In this document: piece after piece, positions 24,370 through 35,135 of the stretch
Layout: each line of letters begins with the position of its first letter
Numbering within the stretch: the first letter of the stretch is position 1
Assembly: GCA_023105745.1 (NCBI GenBank)
Contig: JALGQZ010000005.1
Coordinates: 248,001-312,000, forward strand
Source of the DNA: Austropuccinia psidii
Lineage: Eukaryota; Basidiomycota; Pucciniomycetes; Pucciniales; Sphaerophragmiaceae
DNA: 64,000 bases
Reading direction: 5' to 3'
Program-made: the position numbers and the translations under genes
The notes under the pieces: model-generated
What the model was told of the DNA's origin: nothing
Database searches by the model: none
Seen by the model: only the letters and a program-made list of their open reading frames with translations

Positions 24370-26287
24370 TGTAAGATGTGACTATGAAACTGATGATAAT
24401 ATTACTATTAATCAACAGTACTATGTCTGTTCTTATGAAATATAATAATAAAAATTATTATAACCACAATTAAATAATTATAAAATTATTTCTTTCACGT
24501 GTTATACACTACTAGTGATTATAACAGTGAGCAGTAATTGTCTACAAGAATCAATTACAAGAAGAATTTAATAATAAAAACTTCTTTTATCAAAATAATA
24601 AAATTATTTTAATATATAATTATCTTTTACAAGAATAATTATAAAGATAATTCTTGAAGAAAACTATTACTAGAGAAAAACTTTAAGAATTAAAGATAAA
24701 AGACTCACTAATACTCCAAAGAACTTATTGATAATAAAAGTAGAGAAATTTGACGTGGAATTGTGGATTTAAGGGATCAAAAGGATTTATAACAGTATTA
24801 CAACAATATATAGTTGGATTCTATGATTTCACGTCTTTCTGATTGATTCTGAAAGATTAAAACACTTAAGAATAGTTGAACTAATACTTACTTGTTGGTA
24901 ATAATGATTTAATAAATTGATAAGATGATTCTTGGAAAAAACAGCAAGAGGAGGCCTCTTTTAAGTCAACAACAGCTCACAGAGGCGTGCCATGGAGCAA
25001 ACTGAAAAACCAGTGAGTGAGAAAACAATAAACCTTTTTGGATTATTGATTGCATCATCAGTTGTCACGTAAGATTATCATAATTACTTATTTGATGCTT
25101 TTACGTGACTACCAACCCCAATATGGTTAAGAATAAAAGGAGTAACACTTGTAAATCTTCTTTTATTCTAAAATAATCATTGATTTCTCAAAGTTATCAA
25201 TGTTATTGCCAATTTCATCACAGGTTGTAATTACTGTGAATTTTTGAAGATTCAGTGTTTCACGTAGAATAACCAAAAGTGGACTGTAAGTAAAACTTTT
25301 AATTTTACTAGTAAAACTGTAATTCTTTTTGGTTGTACCATAGATAATACAGTTCTCCTTTAGTCCTGAAAGTTTCAGAAGGATTCATTAAGAATTGTAT
25401 TTTTAATGAATTTTTGAAGTTTTTACCTTATTTCTATGTAGAATTGCAAATAGCAGTGTTTTGCTGGTTGCTATGAGGTAAATCAATGAATATGGGTCCC
25501 AAAAGGGTTTTAATTACTCTTTTGGGGTTTATCCATGGAAAGTCATTAGTAATTGACATGGTTACAGGAGTGTAAGTGGCTCATTACCTCCTTGGCACGT
25601 CAAAATAGCAGGTTATTTACTATTTTCTGGTGTTTTACAGTAGTTGTAACTTGGTAACCAAGTTCCCAAAGAGTTTTAGTTTACCAATTAGGCCAAGGTG
25701 AGCCATGGATCCATGCTCTGGAGCTATCCACGCCTCTGAGGCCTCAGAAGTTGGGTACCCTGGCTCTCTTTGATGTCTTTTGTCCCCCTTGCCTATTTTT
25801 TACGTCAAAATAGTAATTTAAGCTTAAAGTGAGATATCCACTATGGGTGTACCAAAAGTCCATGTAAGAATACCATGATATTAAGTGCTCAAAACATGCA
25901 TAACACTATTCTTAGTGTATATGTAACATGGGATTTCTCACTTTCCCATTATTTTGGCTAAAAATCAAGAAAAACAAAAATTTTCACGGATCTTTTATGT
26001 GGTATTAATGATGTGTTATTGAAGTATTTTCCATTTTACCACCTCAAATAATTAAATTGAGTTTATTCACTCTATGGAGCTACCCTAGGTGAATTTTTGT
26101 GTAGAATCCAAATTTGGTCTTAACTCCATGGATTTACTTACTCAATAAAAATTTATTCATCTTTTCTGAAATTGAAAATGATGAATTTTGGATATATGCA
26201 TTACTTATGAGTTGTGCATAATTCAAAATTTCTTTTTAAGATAATTGTGGCCTATTTGGGTATGTAAAATATACCTCAAGGCTCAAA
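24370..26287 (-). repeat. 5' LTR of element B (right copy)
   Basis: 1918 bp, the same length as the left copy. Its outer end reads GGCTCAAA where the left copy has GGCTCACA, a single terminal change, followed by the TSD CAATC. Confidence 0.93.
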
Positions 26288-26292
26288 CAATC

Positions 26293-26870
26293 TTAGCTCG
26301 GTGGGTTGCATTCTAGGTCAATCCTTACGATATGTTGGGGATAATTTATTTGAGAGGATTCAAAATTGCTACAATTCATTGGGGGTTCCGTCTTTTGATC
26401 AAGTCAACTATGAAGGCGATATTCCGGCAAATCAGGGTGCATTCGAGTTCGCTTCCGCACTCACTTTCACCATGAATGGATTCAAAAACGCACCTCATGT
26501 TGATAAGGATGCATCGCTGTATGCTTCGGGATGGTGGTTTCAAGCTGATAAGCAGACCGGCCAAATTCAAAGAGATGCGTCAAAGCGGTGTACAGGTGGA
26601 AAATTGATTTTCCCAAATAAGCATTTTTGGATTGATCTATGCGCATGTCATGGGCTCATTCAGGTAGTGTGGGCCAGTAGTACATTTGTTCATTATACTG
26701 ATCCAGCACAGGACAACGAAAGCACGACACTAGTGGGTATGTCCACACAATGCTCAAGCAGGTTAGCAAAAACAATGCGGCAAAAAAGCCATGGCTATTA
26801 TGAGATTGCCGAGAGAGCGGGCTATCAAATCAGGGATGGTAATACAATCTCATGCCGATTCAAAGAATGA
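26293..26870 (+). pseudogene. TET/JBP-like dioxygenase, C-terminal catalytic part
   Basis: This continues the frame broken at 16011: removing element B and one CAATC copy restores one reading frame without a shift. The part contains the double-stranded beta-helix core of the Tet-like domain: the Fe(II)-binding HxD in NAPHVDKDAS (His codon 26496-26498, Asp two residues on), GGKLIFPNKHFWIDL, and a distal His in STFVHYTDP followed by Arg (SSRLAKTMR), which fit the second Fe ligand and the 2-oxoglutarate contact. The stop is at 26868-26870. No nonsense codon is seen in either part of the domain, unlike the neighbouring cargo genes. Without element B the enzyme would probably act on 5-methylcytosine in DNA. 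Confidence 0.88.
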
Positions 26871-26974
26871 GGAGATTTGCATGTGTGTTGGGTAAGTAAT
26901 GGTGGGGTAAGGAAGAGGACAATATACACAAGGATTGGATGGATTCTAGTGCGGGAGATGGGGTGAAGTGGATT

Positions 26975-27000
26975 ATGTACGGTAGCATGCCATCGTACAT
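26975..27000. repeat. 26-bp palindrome after the dioxygenase gene
   Basis: ATGTACGGTAGCA followed by TGCCATCGTACAT, two mismatches between arms. It lies about 105 bp after the dioxygenase stop, matching the placement of the copy at 14802. Confidence 0.65.
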
Positions 27001-27039
27001 CTGTCCTGGTTTGTTGCTATTGTCCAGGATACCAATGCT

Positions 27040-27600
27040 TCACACGCGAATCCTCATGCTTGTGCAGGTTCTGACAATGCTAAAAGTTCCTTACGCCTAT
27101 GCGGGGTGCCAACGCTACACACGCCAATCCTTGGGCCTGTGCAGGCTCCCAAAAAATTTACACGCCAATCCTTACGCCTTTACAGGCTTTTGACGATTCA
27201 CACGCCAATTCTTACGCTTGTGAAGCTTGCCCACAATGCTGAAATTTTCTTGGCCTGTGCAGGATCCCAAGAATTCACACACCAATTCTTACACCTGTGC
27301 AGGCTCCCAACAATTCACACGCCAATCCTTATGCTTGTGAAGGGTCCCAAAAGTGCTAAAATTCCTTACGCCTGTACAGGCTTCCAACGATTCACACGCC
27401 AATCCTTACGCATGGGAGGGTTGCCAACAATGCTGACAAATTCTTATGCCTGTGCAGGCTCCCAACAATTCACACGCCAATCCTTATGCCTGTGCAGGCT
27501 CCCAACAATTCACACGCCAATCCTTACGCCTGTGCAGCCTCCTGACAAGTCACACGCCAATCCTTACGCTTGTGAAGGTTCCAGACAATTTAAACAATTC
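27040..27600. repeat. Tandem repeat array 2 in the CACTA element (about 40-bp units)
   Basis: About fourteen degenerate units; the best read 'cacgccaatccttacgcc' then 'tgtgcaggctcccaacaatt'. Some units carry an insert with 'aatgctgaaa' or 'agtgctaaaa'. The core ATCCTTACGC is shared with array 1. Open frames across it are repeat by-products. Confidence 0.85.
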
Positions 27601-28013
27601 AATACATGAGTAAGATTAATAGCATGTGACCATAGGAAAGGCCATGTTTCACGAATCTGGACTGGATTGCTCACATACGGGAACCTCCCGCTTTTTTACA
27701 GTTAAGAATGGGTATGGCTCTAAACCATGGAAGAAGAAAATATAGGAGAGGATAACCGCAACTATTGGCGCATTTTGAGAAAAAGCGGTTCACGAAAACA
27801 AATACTCACTCAAACTCTTGGTGGGGCACTTACAAAAATAATTCTCATGCAATCAGGGTTTTTCTCTAAGGAGGAAATAAGTAATTTTTACGTGAACAAA
27901 GAATGTAATAGAATTTGAACATAATAATAATTGATTACAAATGATAATTTATTTAAAATAAAGTATTACAAATGATAAAAAGTGGAAATAATGGGATTAT
28001 TTTTTTTAAATTT
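27601..28013. other. Intergenic region with no supported gene
   Basis: It contains a 63-codon frame (27727-27918) of unclear status and a very AT-rich segment near 27910-28012 that may carry the 3' end signal of the minus-strand gene to the right. Confidence 0.4.
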
Positions 28014-29376
28014 TTATTTTTTGAGGAATTTGGAGACTATCCCGGTTATGTCCTCCTTTGGATAAGCCTCGAGTGCCTGGGCAAGGAGGCAGTTTAGTTC
28101 GTCCCGGAATTCCCAGTGCATCTCATTTCGATGAGTTGCATCCACGAAAGGAATCATGTGGAGCAAGCGACGATGCTCCAACAAGATTCGGTTGATCGAA
28201 TCGTGGGCGATGGCTCGAGGAATCATTAGGGTCGGTCGCAGGTCGGTGAATTCCTGGCAAGCGTCATTGTGGGAATGAGAGGAGCTTGGCACCGGGGGGG
28301 AGGAGGCGTTGGGGTTCTCGGGGGCACTGGAAGGGATCTCTGGGGAGGGAACCGGGGGGGAATGGAAGGGGAAGGTGGGCGAGTCGGGTAAGAAGAAGGG
28401 GGATGGGGAATTGGGGATCCCACGGGCGTATCGTCGATGATGATTATTGAGCGAGGAGTGGCGGGACGATCTGGAGACGGTCGAAGAAAAAATGAGGAAA
28501 AGTGGATATGGATCGAAGAGAAAGAAGGGGTGACTTACCATAAGCTTCCTCCGTGGATTGCGTAGGAGCCACCTCAGGTTCTGGCTCACGAGTTGTATCG
28601 TCCTCAGGTTGTTGGGACGTTGGTTTTGGGCCAGGAATAGGTGGCTCTTTGGTTTGGGAGGGTTCTAAAAAAGGAGGAAGAGTGAGTTCACTTGACTCAA
28701 AAGTGAAAGTGAAAATGAAATGAAACTTTGGCTGCTTACCGCGGAATAATTCCTCAGACCATCGGGTGCCACTCGGGCCTGGAGTGGGTTGCCGGGGGGT
28801 TTGCTCGCGAGGCAAACTAGGAACGGGAGAGTCTTGTTGGGGGGGATTCAAGGGGTTTTGTTCTATGAGAAATGGAAAAAAGTCAGTATTATTGCGTGAA
28901 GAGAAATGAGATAAGGAGGAGAAAGAAAACTTACTTTGGTGTTTGAATCCCATCGGTGACAAGACATGGTGACGATCAGCCCAAGCTCAAATGTCCTCTT
29001 GCCATCACCATCCTTCATCGGCCAGATAATCCCTTCGCTCCGGTCGAGGAGTGAAGTGACCATCGGATGGTGGCCTAGGAGGGGGAGTGGACAAATCAAT
29101 ACTGGAGGGGACAGGGCTAATCATCCGGAATCGTTCCCGTTGGCCTGTTTGGGGGCCCGGCGTCCATTCACGCTCGGAAATGGTTTCATCATCGTTGACC
29201 ACAAAGGAGTCCTTGCAAGGGCGTCTTGGGCGAGAACTCCTCTGGCCTCGTGGTTGGAAGGGGCGGACAACAAACAAACATTTCTTGTGTGCTTGTCGGC
29301 AAGCATCACAAGCGTCGTTCATCGTCGAGGAACAAATGCAGGGGATACCCCGCTTGGTGCATAAAGTGCACGACAT
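28014..29376 (-). pseudogene. Cys-cluster cargo protein of the CACTA element, broken
   Basis: Four exons can be drawn: 29376-28935, 28862-28740, 28664-28539 and 28470-28014, all with GTAAG donors and AG acceptors. The N-terminus has MSCTLCTKRGIPC and CDACRQAHKKC, spacing like a fungal zinc cluster (Zn2Cys6-type), followed by an Arg/Pro-rich tract. The middle is Pro/Ser/Glu-rich. The C-terminus (PRAIAHDSINRILLEHRRLLHMIPFVDATHRNEM) looks helical. Two in-frame TGA codons occur near 29003 and 28988, and the last exon needs a frame change near 28440. A DNA-binding role is inferred from the Cys cluster only. I recall similar proteins as a repeated family in the rust A. psidii. Confidence 0.6.
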
Positions 29377-29958
29377 CTAAAAACAAAAAAATTGGGGTTA
29401 GTAACTGAATAGAAAGTAAGCAATCAAGAAAGAAAAGGATGACATACGACGAATTATATAAATTTAAAACGGAATCAAATTAAAAACGCTCTAGTCGGAA
29501 GTTTTTAAAAGTCTGGAAGGAAGTTGTGAAGAAAGAAAAATATTAATATCGGTACATAATGTTGACAAAAGTTAAAAAAAGAGGTAACGCACAAGGTGGA
29601 TAGAAGGGAGGTTCTGAACGGATCAGAAGAATAAACAAACAGGCAAAAGGAAGGGAAGTGGGTTTAGTGGAGTGCGAAAGACAAAAATAGAAAGGCAGGA
29701 AGACGAAGGGGAATGCGCACAAGAAGGACAAACGCGGGTGAGGTTGAACGAAGTGGAGCGGGTGAGAAAGAAAGTGAAGTGCGTGTCGTGTGAAGATGGT
29801 CTTTTATACCATGGTGAAGCTGAGACGATCTCAGCAGTTGCAGCACCCGCAAAAGTCTCAGCTTCAAGGCATGTGGGAAAAATTGAAGCTGAGTCTCAGC
29901 GAATGCTGAAACTGAGAAGTGAAATGCTCGCGTGAGGCAGAAGAACAATGGGGGTCTG
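29377..29958. promoter_or_regulatory. Upstream region of the Cys-cluster gene
   Basis: It probably contains that gene's promoter, read leftward. Between 29810 and 29940 there are several CTCAGC/GCTGAG words in both orientations. No other gene is supported. Confidence 0.35.
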
Positions 29959-30660
29959 GCTGAGTATTGCAATTTATTGAATTGTCAAGCTGAGTAAAAT
30001 CCCCTTTGTTTCCTTAAATTGCCACCCGATCACCCAGGAGGGTGGTCGTGAGGCCCTTATTGATTGTGCATTGTGGGTGCAATGCACAAGTGACCGCGGC
30101 AAGATCACCGGCCTTATGGCCTGGTGATAGTCTTTGAACAAAGGGGGGGCTGTAAGACAAGTGAATACAGCGTGAGCTTGCCTCAACCCATTGATCAGGT
30201 TTGCTTTCGGATCATAATTGAAATGCTCAGTGGCTGAACATTTTAATTGCACAGTAAGTGAACAATTGATATAACAATATCAAATGCACCGCTGAGTATT
30301 GCAATTTATTAAATTGTCAAGCTGAGTCAAATCCCCTTTCTTTCCTTAAATAGCCACCCGATCACCCGGGGGGGTGGTCGTGAGGCCCTTGTTGAATGTG
30401 CATTGTGGGTGGAATGCACAAGTGACCCATGCAGAAATGCACCCGGTGCATTTGGTCACAAGTGACCGCGGCAATATTACCAGCCGTATGGCCTGGTAAT
30501 AGTATGTGAACAAAGGGGGGGCTGTAACACAAGTGAATACAGAGTGAGCTTGCCTTGACCCATTGCTCAGGTCTGCTTTCGGGTCATAATTGAAATGCTC
30601 AGTGGCTGAACATTTTAATGGCACAGTGATTGAACTATTGATATAAAAATATCAAATGCA
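29959..30660. repeat. Tandem duplication of about 330-370 bp
   Basis: Two direct copies (29959-30290 and 30291-30660) start 'gctgagtattgcaattta' and end 'atatcaaatgcacc'. The second has about 40 extra bases containing 'acccggtgcatttggtc' and a second 'aagtgaccgcggcaa'-like segment. No gene is supported. Confidence 0.85.
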
Positions 30661-32399
30661 CCATGCTGAGCCATTGCTCAGTCGTTTTCGTATGCCCACA
30701 ATCCGAGCATTTGGCACAGCATTGGGTGACATTTCAGCCAGCTGCAGCATTTCACACGCTTTGGTGAAGTGCTCCAAACTGAGCCTTCCAATGAGCTATT
30801 GCAAAAATAGTTCATTCCATGGCTTTACTGAGCACTTTCACACGGTGCTTTTGACCATGATATGCTCAGCTTGCGTGTGCAAATCGGGTGAAATGCAATG
30901 CTGAGCATGTGGCACATGAGCTACGTATATGCAAACAATTGGAAGGTGCATGCACATTCGCTATATGCATGCAGGCTCAAGTAGTATAACACCTTCCTGA
31001 TCTGTACAGCCAACACTGTAGTATGCAGTACACCTGTGTAAATGTATGCTGCGGGGCAGAGCAAAAGCTGTTCAGCAATGTAACATGAAAATCATGTCAA
31101 GCCATTGAGTCATATATCTCAACTGCATCCCTTTGGTGCACCTTTTTGCAGAGCTCTGCCTAACAATGGCATAGACGCGGGTGTAATCCGAGTTAATGAA
31201 AGTGGGTCATAATGGGATGACTTATTATTTGGGTAATACACAAACAGTGGATTCACTCCGGTGCCATTGTCGGGGCCAACAATGACCGGCCCTGCTTGTT
31301 CATTGCGCGTGCTCATTGTCGGGCAGCCACACGCTTTCATACGCACCCCCAACGGGTCATACACAGGCAACTTTCACACGCCTGGAAGACATTTTACTGC
31401 CAGTGTTCCAACCGGCTAGTTTCTTGGTCGGGTGGTCAGCTTGACTGCAGACGCTCACCTGCTCGCGCGTGGAAACCTGAGGCCAATCAGTGTGGATTTG
31501 CTTCAGCCTCATCCACATCAGAATAATCCCAGCCTATGATTGCTGAGGCTGGTTATGTTTGCGTGGGTATCTCCCACCGCGGGTAATTTTCTTCACGTTC
31601 TCACACGCCCCGTGCAAGTTGTGGCACCTGGCTTGCAGCCAGAAATTCCCTTGGGTGGGTGGCCTCTTTCTCCGGAGTTTTGTACACGCGTGAGGCAAAG
31701 ACTGTGATCCCAATCTCTGGGGAATAGTAGCCTCCTCAAACGCAATAGGGGTGAATGTAGATGTGGATCATGCCTCACGGTCGGTGCCCCGTTTGATCAT
31801 GCCACACTTCCCCCCCTGAAGCCTAGTCGGAATCAGTCATCAAAAACCTTCACGCAAAACCAAAGTCATGTTTGGTGGCACGCCACCAAACATATCTCAC
31901 CCGCCCACACACAAACATCCCCACAGTGAGATTGCCCTTTGAAACGTCCAACATTGCCCAGTAGGTCCCTGTGCTACAATTAACCTGGGGAAGATATATA
32001 TGCATCAATGTTCGCTGTCACACCAGAAAACATGACTGCATGCCTCTGATATGCCCTCCACAATAAGTTGCTACAACCCACCCAATTTCGGATATGCTAA
32101 TGTCAACCTTGTTCCACCAAGGGTTTTGTACCTTGCTGCAGATCCAGAAGTCATATCGGTGCACCCACATTTTAGCCACCTTGCCTTGATATATGCCCCA
32201 AATCGGATACAAAAATTATGAGCCCAAGAGGCCCATCACCATCAAGACCATGCACGTAACCACAGGCCATCCCCCCTTGACCCCATTGCTGCCTCTCATA
32301 TAAGTTCCCCATCTATGCCTATTTGTCTTCATTCCGTTTAGCTAACCCCTCCCGATCATATAATTTCCAACTGTCCCCAAATAATTTAAAATAGCCATC
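30661..32399. other. Long intergenic region inside the CACTA element
   Basis: No open frame here resembles a protein I know. The first 250 bp continue the GCTGAG/CTCAGC-rich composition. The last few hundred bases probably hold the promoter of the SNF2-type gene. Confidence 0.4.
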
Positions 32400-34967
32400 A
32401 TGTCAACCCCTTCACAACAACTTTGCATTGGGATGATTAATATTCGTATTCCAATAAATAGTGATATAGCCTTAAATCCTGAGAATTCCCCCTTAGCTTC
32501 TTGGATTATCATATGGCACAATCAACACAACATATTTGTTTATCTCCCCAATCACCAGCGTGCTATTGGCTCTCTACCTGCAACCCTTTCCAAAACGTTG
32601 ATACCATTCCTTGGGGCACCAAAACCTTTCATGCACTGTGGTCCTGGTGGGGCATGGATTGAAAATTGCCAATCCAATCCTACTCAAATATTATTTGTTG
32701 AGGGAGTATTTATGACTGATGCAAATGATCCCTCCTCATCTCAGAAACCCAATCTAGCATTGATGTTCTTCACATGGTATCCAAACCTTTTATTCATAAT
32801 GGAAAGCTTTCGAACACAAGATTTCAAGCTTAAAATGCCCAAAGAATATGACTTTAATACTCATAGTCAATGTCACCTTTTTACTCCATCATTTCCCGCT
32901 TCAAACTCAACGCAAGCTTCATATCCTGCTGTTTCATCATTGATTTCCAAGCAAAAACTGATACAATTACCCAGTGGATCGGACCTCCCCATGATGACCC
33001 CGCCCCATGCCATTATTCAAACCCCCCTCCTCCCTCATCAAAAGACCGGACTAGCTTTTCTCTGGGATCGAGAAATCCCCAATGGCCAATCAGCCTGTAA
33101 CCTTTGGGCCACCTCACCCCCAGGATCCACTTTCAATGCCAGGAACATCATTACAAACAAGGTCGTTAGCTCATTTGAATCCCTTTCGACCAATACCCCT
33201 CTTGGAGGACTGCTTGCGCATGATATGGGTTTAGGTAAAACCATTCAGGCCATTGCTCTAATTGGTACCTCCAAGGAGCGGATGATTGCAAACCCCCATC
33301 GCTCCACGCCCACCATGATCATCTGCCCCCCTCGCTTAATTACCAACTGGCAATCAGAAATATCCAAGTATGCTCAGGCTGGAGCGCTGCATTCCAAAAT
33401 CTACCATGGTCCCACTTGTCACTCATTATCCAAAGACGACATCTTAAAATATGATATCATCATCACTTCTTATAATACTATCACCCAACAATTTAAGCAA
33501 ACCAATCCCTCTACATCATTCATTTTTCAAATCAATTGGCATCGTATAATTTTGGATGAAGCACAGTGAGTGTCTGATCTTAAATGATTCAAATTACCTT
33601 TTATATCCAATAGCCCTTGCCCCATCTTATAGCTATATTCGCTCTCAATACACTGCCACTCACCGTGCCATTAATAGCCTCCTTTCATCCCTCCAAATAT
33701 GTTTAATGGGCACACCTATTCACAACACCATTTATGACCTTTTGGGCATAATATCATTCATCACTCAACCCCAGAGCGCTGATCAAGATAACTGGTCACC
33801 ATTCATCCTGAGTAGTCTTTCCAAAGGTTGCAATGATATCTTGCATTTGGCATTGCGGCATTTAAGTTTGCGCCGCACCAAAACCACACATCTCAAATCC
33901 CTCCCTACTATTAGCCATCATTATGAGCTGCTCCCACTCAACCCAACCATGCAGCAAGAATATTCCATATTATATGAAGAATTCCTATCATCCAAAAGCA
34001 AAGGACCAGGAGAATTTTTCAGAAATATTAATAAGCTGCAAATATGTTGTAACCATCACCTCATGCTTAACACAATTGCGGAGGCAGATTTGGAAGACCC
34101 CAAGGGCAGGAGCACTCAGGATAACTCGCCAACAATCACACGAACTATTGTGGATGTCGAAACATGCATGATGAGTAGTAAAATTGCACACCTCCTACAA
34201 AGCTTAATGAAGAACAAACAAACAAGGTGTGGTCCAACCAAATCGGTGGTTTACTCCCAATGGACCCAATTTCTAGATTTGTGCGTTAATTCTAATATGC
34301 ATCCATTACCAATTGAATCCATCTGACTTTTTCATATTGTAGAATTGGTATTGCCCTTGCCCATCACTCTATCCTTTCAGCACAAATTGATGGAACAATT
34401 ACAGCACGAGCACAGGAGAAGGCACTGGAGAATTTCTTCAATAATCCTGAATGTGAAGTACTGATTGCATCCATTGCCGCAGCTGGAACTGGCCTCAATA
34501 TAACTTGTGCTAATACGGTCTATTTAATGGTGAGGGGACCCCCAAAATTCTGCCCTGATTTGCGGCCCCTGACATCCACATTTCCAGGAGCCCAATTGGA
34601 ACCCAGCCATTGAGGCTCAGGCTGTTGATTGACTCCATCGTATTGGCCAACAACAACCTGTAAAGGTCATCCACTATATCACTCCTCATTCAGTTGAGGT
34701 CAACATGCGGAAGGTACCTTTCAGGATCATCTTTGACCCTAATTGTATTGCTATTCTAAAATCCTTCCTTATGGAAATGCCATTTTCCAAACACCAATAG
34801 GTCCAAGAAAAGAAAAAATCATTAACTGCGTGAGCCTTACTGATATTATATAATTTGTGTTTGACCAAGTTGATAACTCTTGTTTACCCTGGCATAGGTC
34901 CACAATTATGAACACCATGAGTTGGATCAAACTCCTTCAATATTTTCTCAATGAAAATGAGCAATAG
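32400..34967 (+). pseudogene. SWI2/SNF2-family ATPase/helicase cargo gene with one premature TGA
   Basis: Six exons: 32400-33565, 33633-34280, 34343-34529, 34588-34713, 34801-34829 and 34898-34967, all GT..AG. Helicase motif I (DMGLGKT, residues 275-281) lies after a roughly 270-residue N-terminus. Splicing of intron 1 completes motif II as DEAH (386-389). Motif III is CLMGTPIHN. The second lobe has SVVYSQWTQFLDL, AAGTGLNIT, EPNWNPAIEAQAVD and HRIGQ. Motif VI normally has an Arg before xHRIGQ; here that codon is TGA (34630-34632), which fits CGA to TGA. Such enzymes use ATP to slide or unwrap nucleosomes or remodel protein-DNA complexes (Rad5/Rad16-like subgroup by feel). Inside a transposon it may open chromatin. 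Activity of this copy is doubtful. Confidence 0.85.
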
Positions 34968-35135
34968 AGTATTATTTCTAAGGGAGACAGTGATACAGTC
35001 TAACTCATATTGTCTATATTCTGACATATTTAGCAAGTTGCATCTTTAAGGATTAATACTCAGATTGTATTACACCTGCACAAATAATTCACAAAATGTT
35101 AATTTGTAACGGTGCTATACATTTATATTACTAAG

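Larger units (their letters stand above)
16012..26287 (-). mobile_element. Ty3/gypsy LTR retrotransposon B, nearly intact, minus strand
   Basis: Two 1918-bp LTRs (16012-17929 and 24370-26287) flank gag and pol read on the minus strand. The TSD CAATC is at 16007-16011 and 26288-26292. I counted about 15 differences between the LTRs (about 0.8%), so insertion was recent. The coding region has one frameshift (in the Gag zinc knuckle) and one nonsense codon (in pol). The element lies inside the TET/JBP gene of the CACTA transposon. Confidence 0.94.

Noticed and set aside
27040..27600. CRISPR-like array
   Set aside because: The units are degenerate tandem repeats without constant-length unique spacers, and the DNA is fungal.
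27106..27609. 167-codon open frame through array 2
   Set aside because: The 40-bp-type units keep a frame open by repetition; the peptide is only a repeat of the unit.
27727..27918. 63-codon open frame
   Set aside because: No recognisable motif and no supporting context; not listed as a gene.
30656..30904. 82-codon open frame after the tandem duplication
   Set aside because: It lies in repeat-rich non-coding sequence and has no similarity to a known domain.
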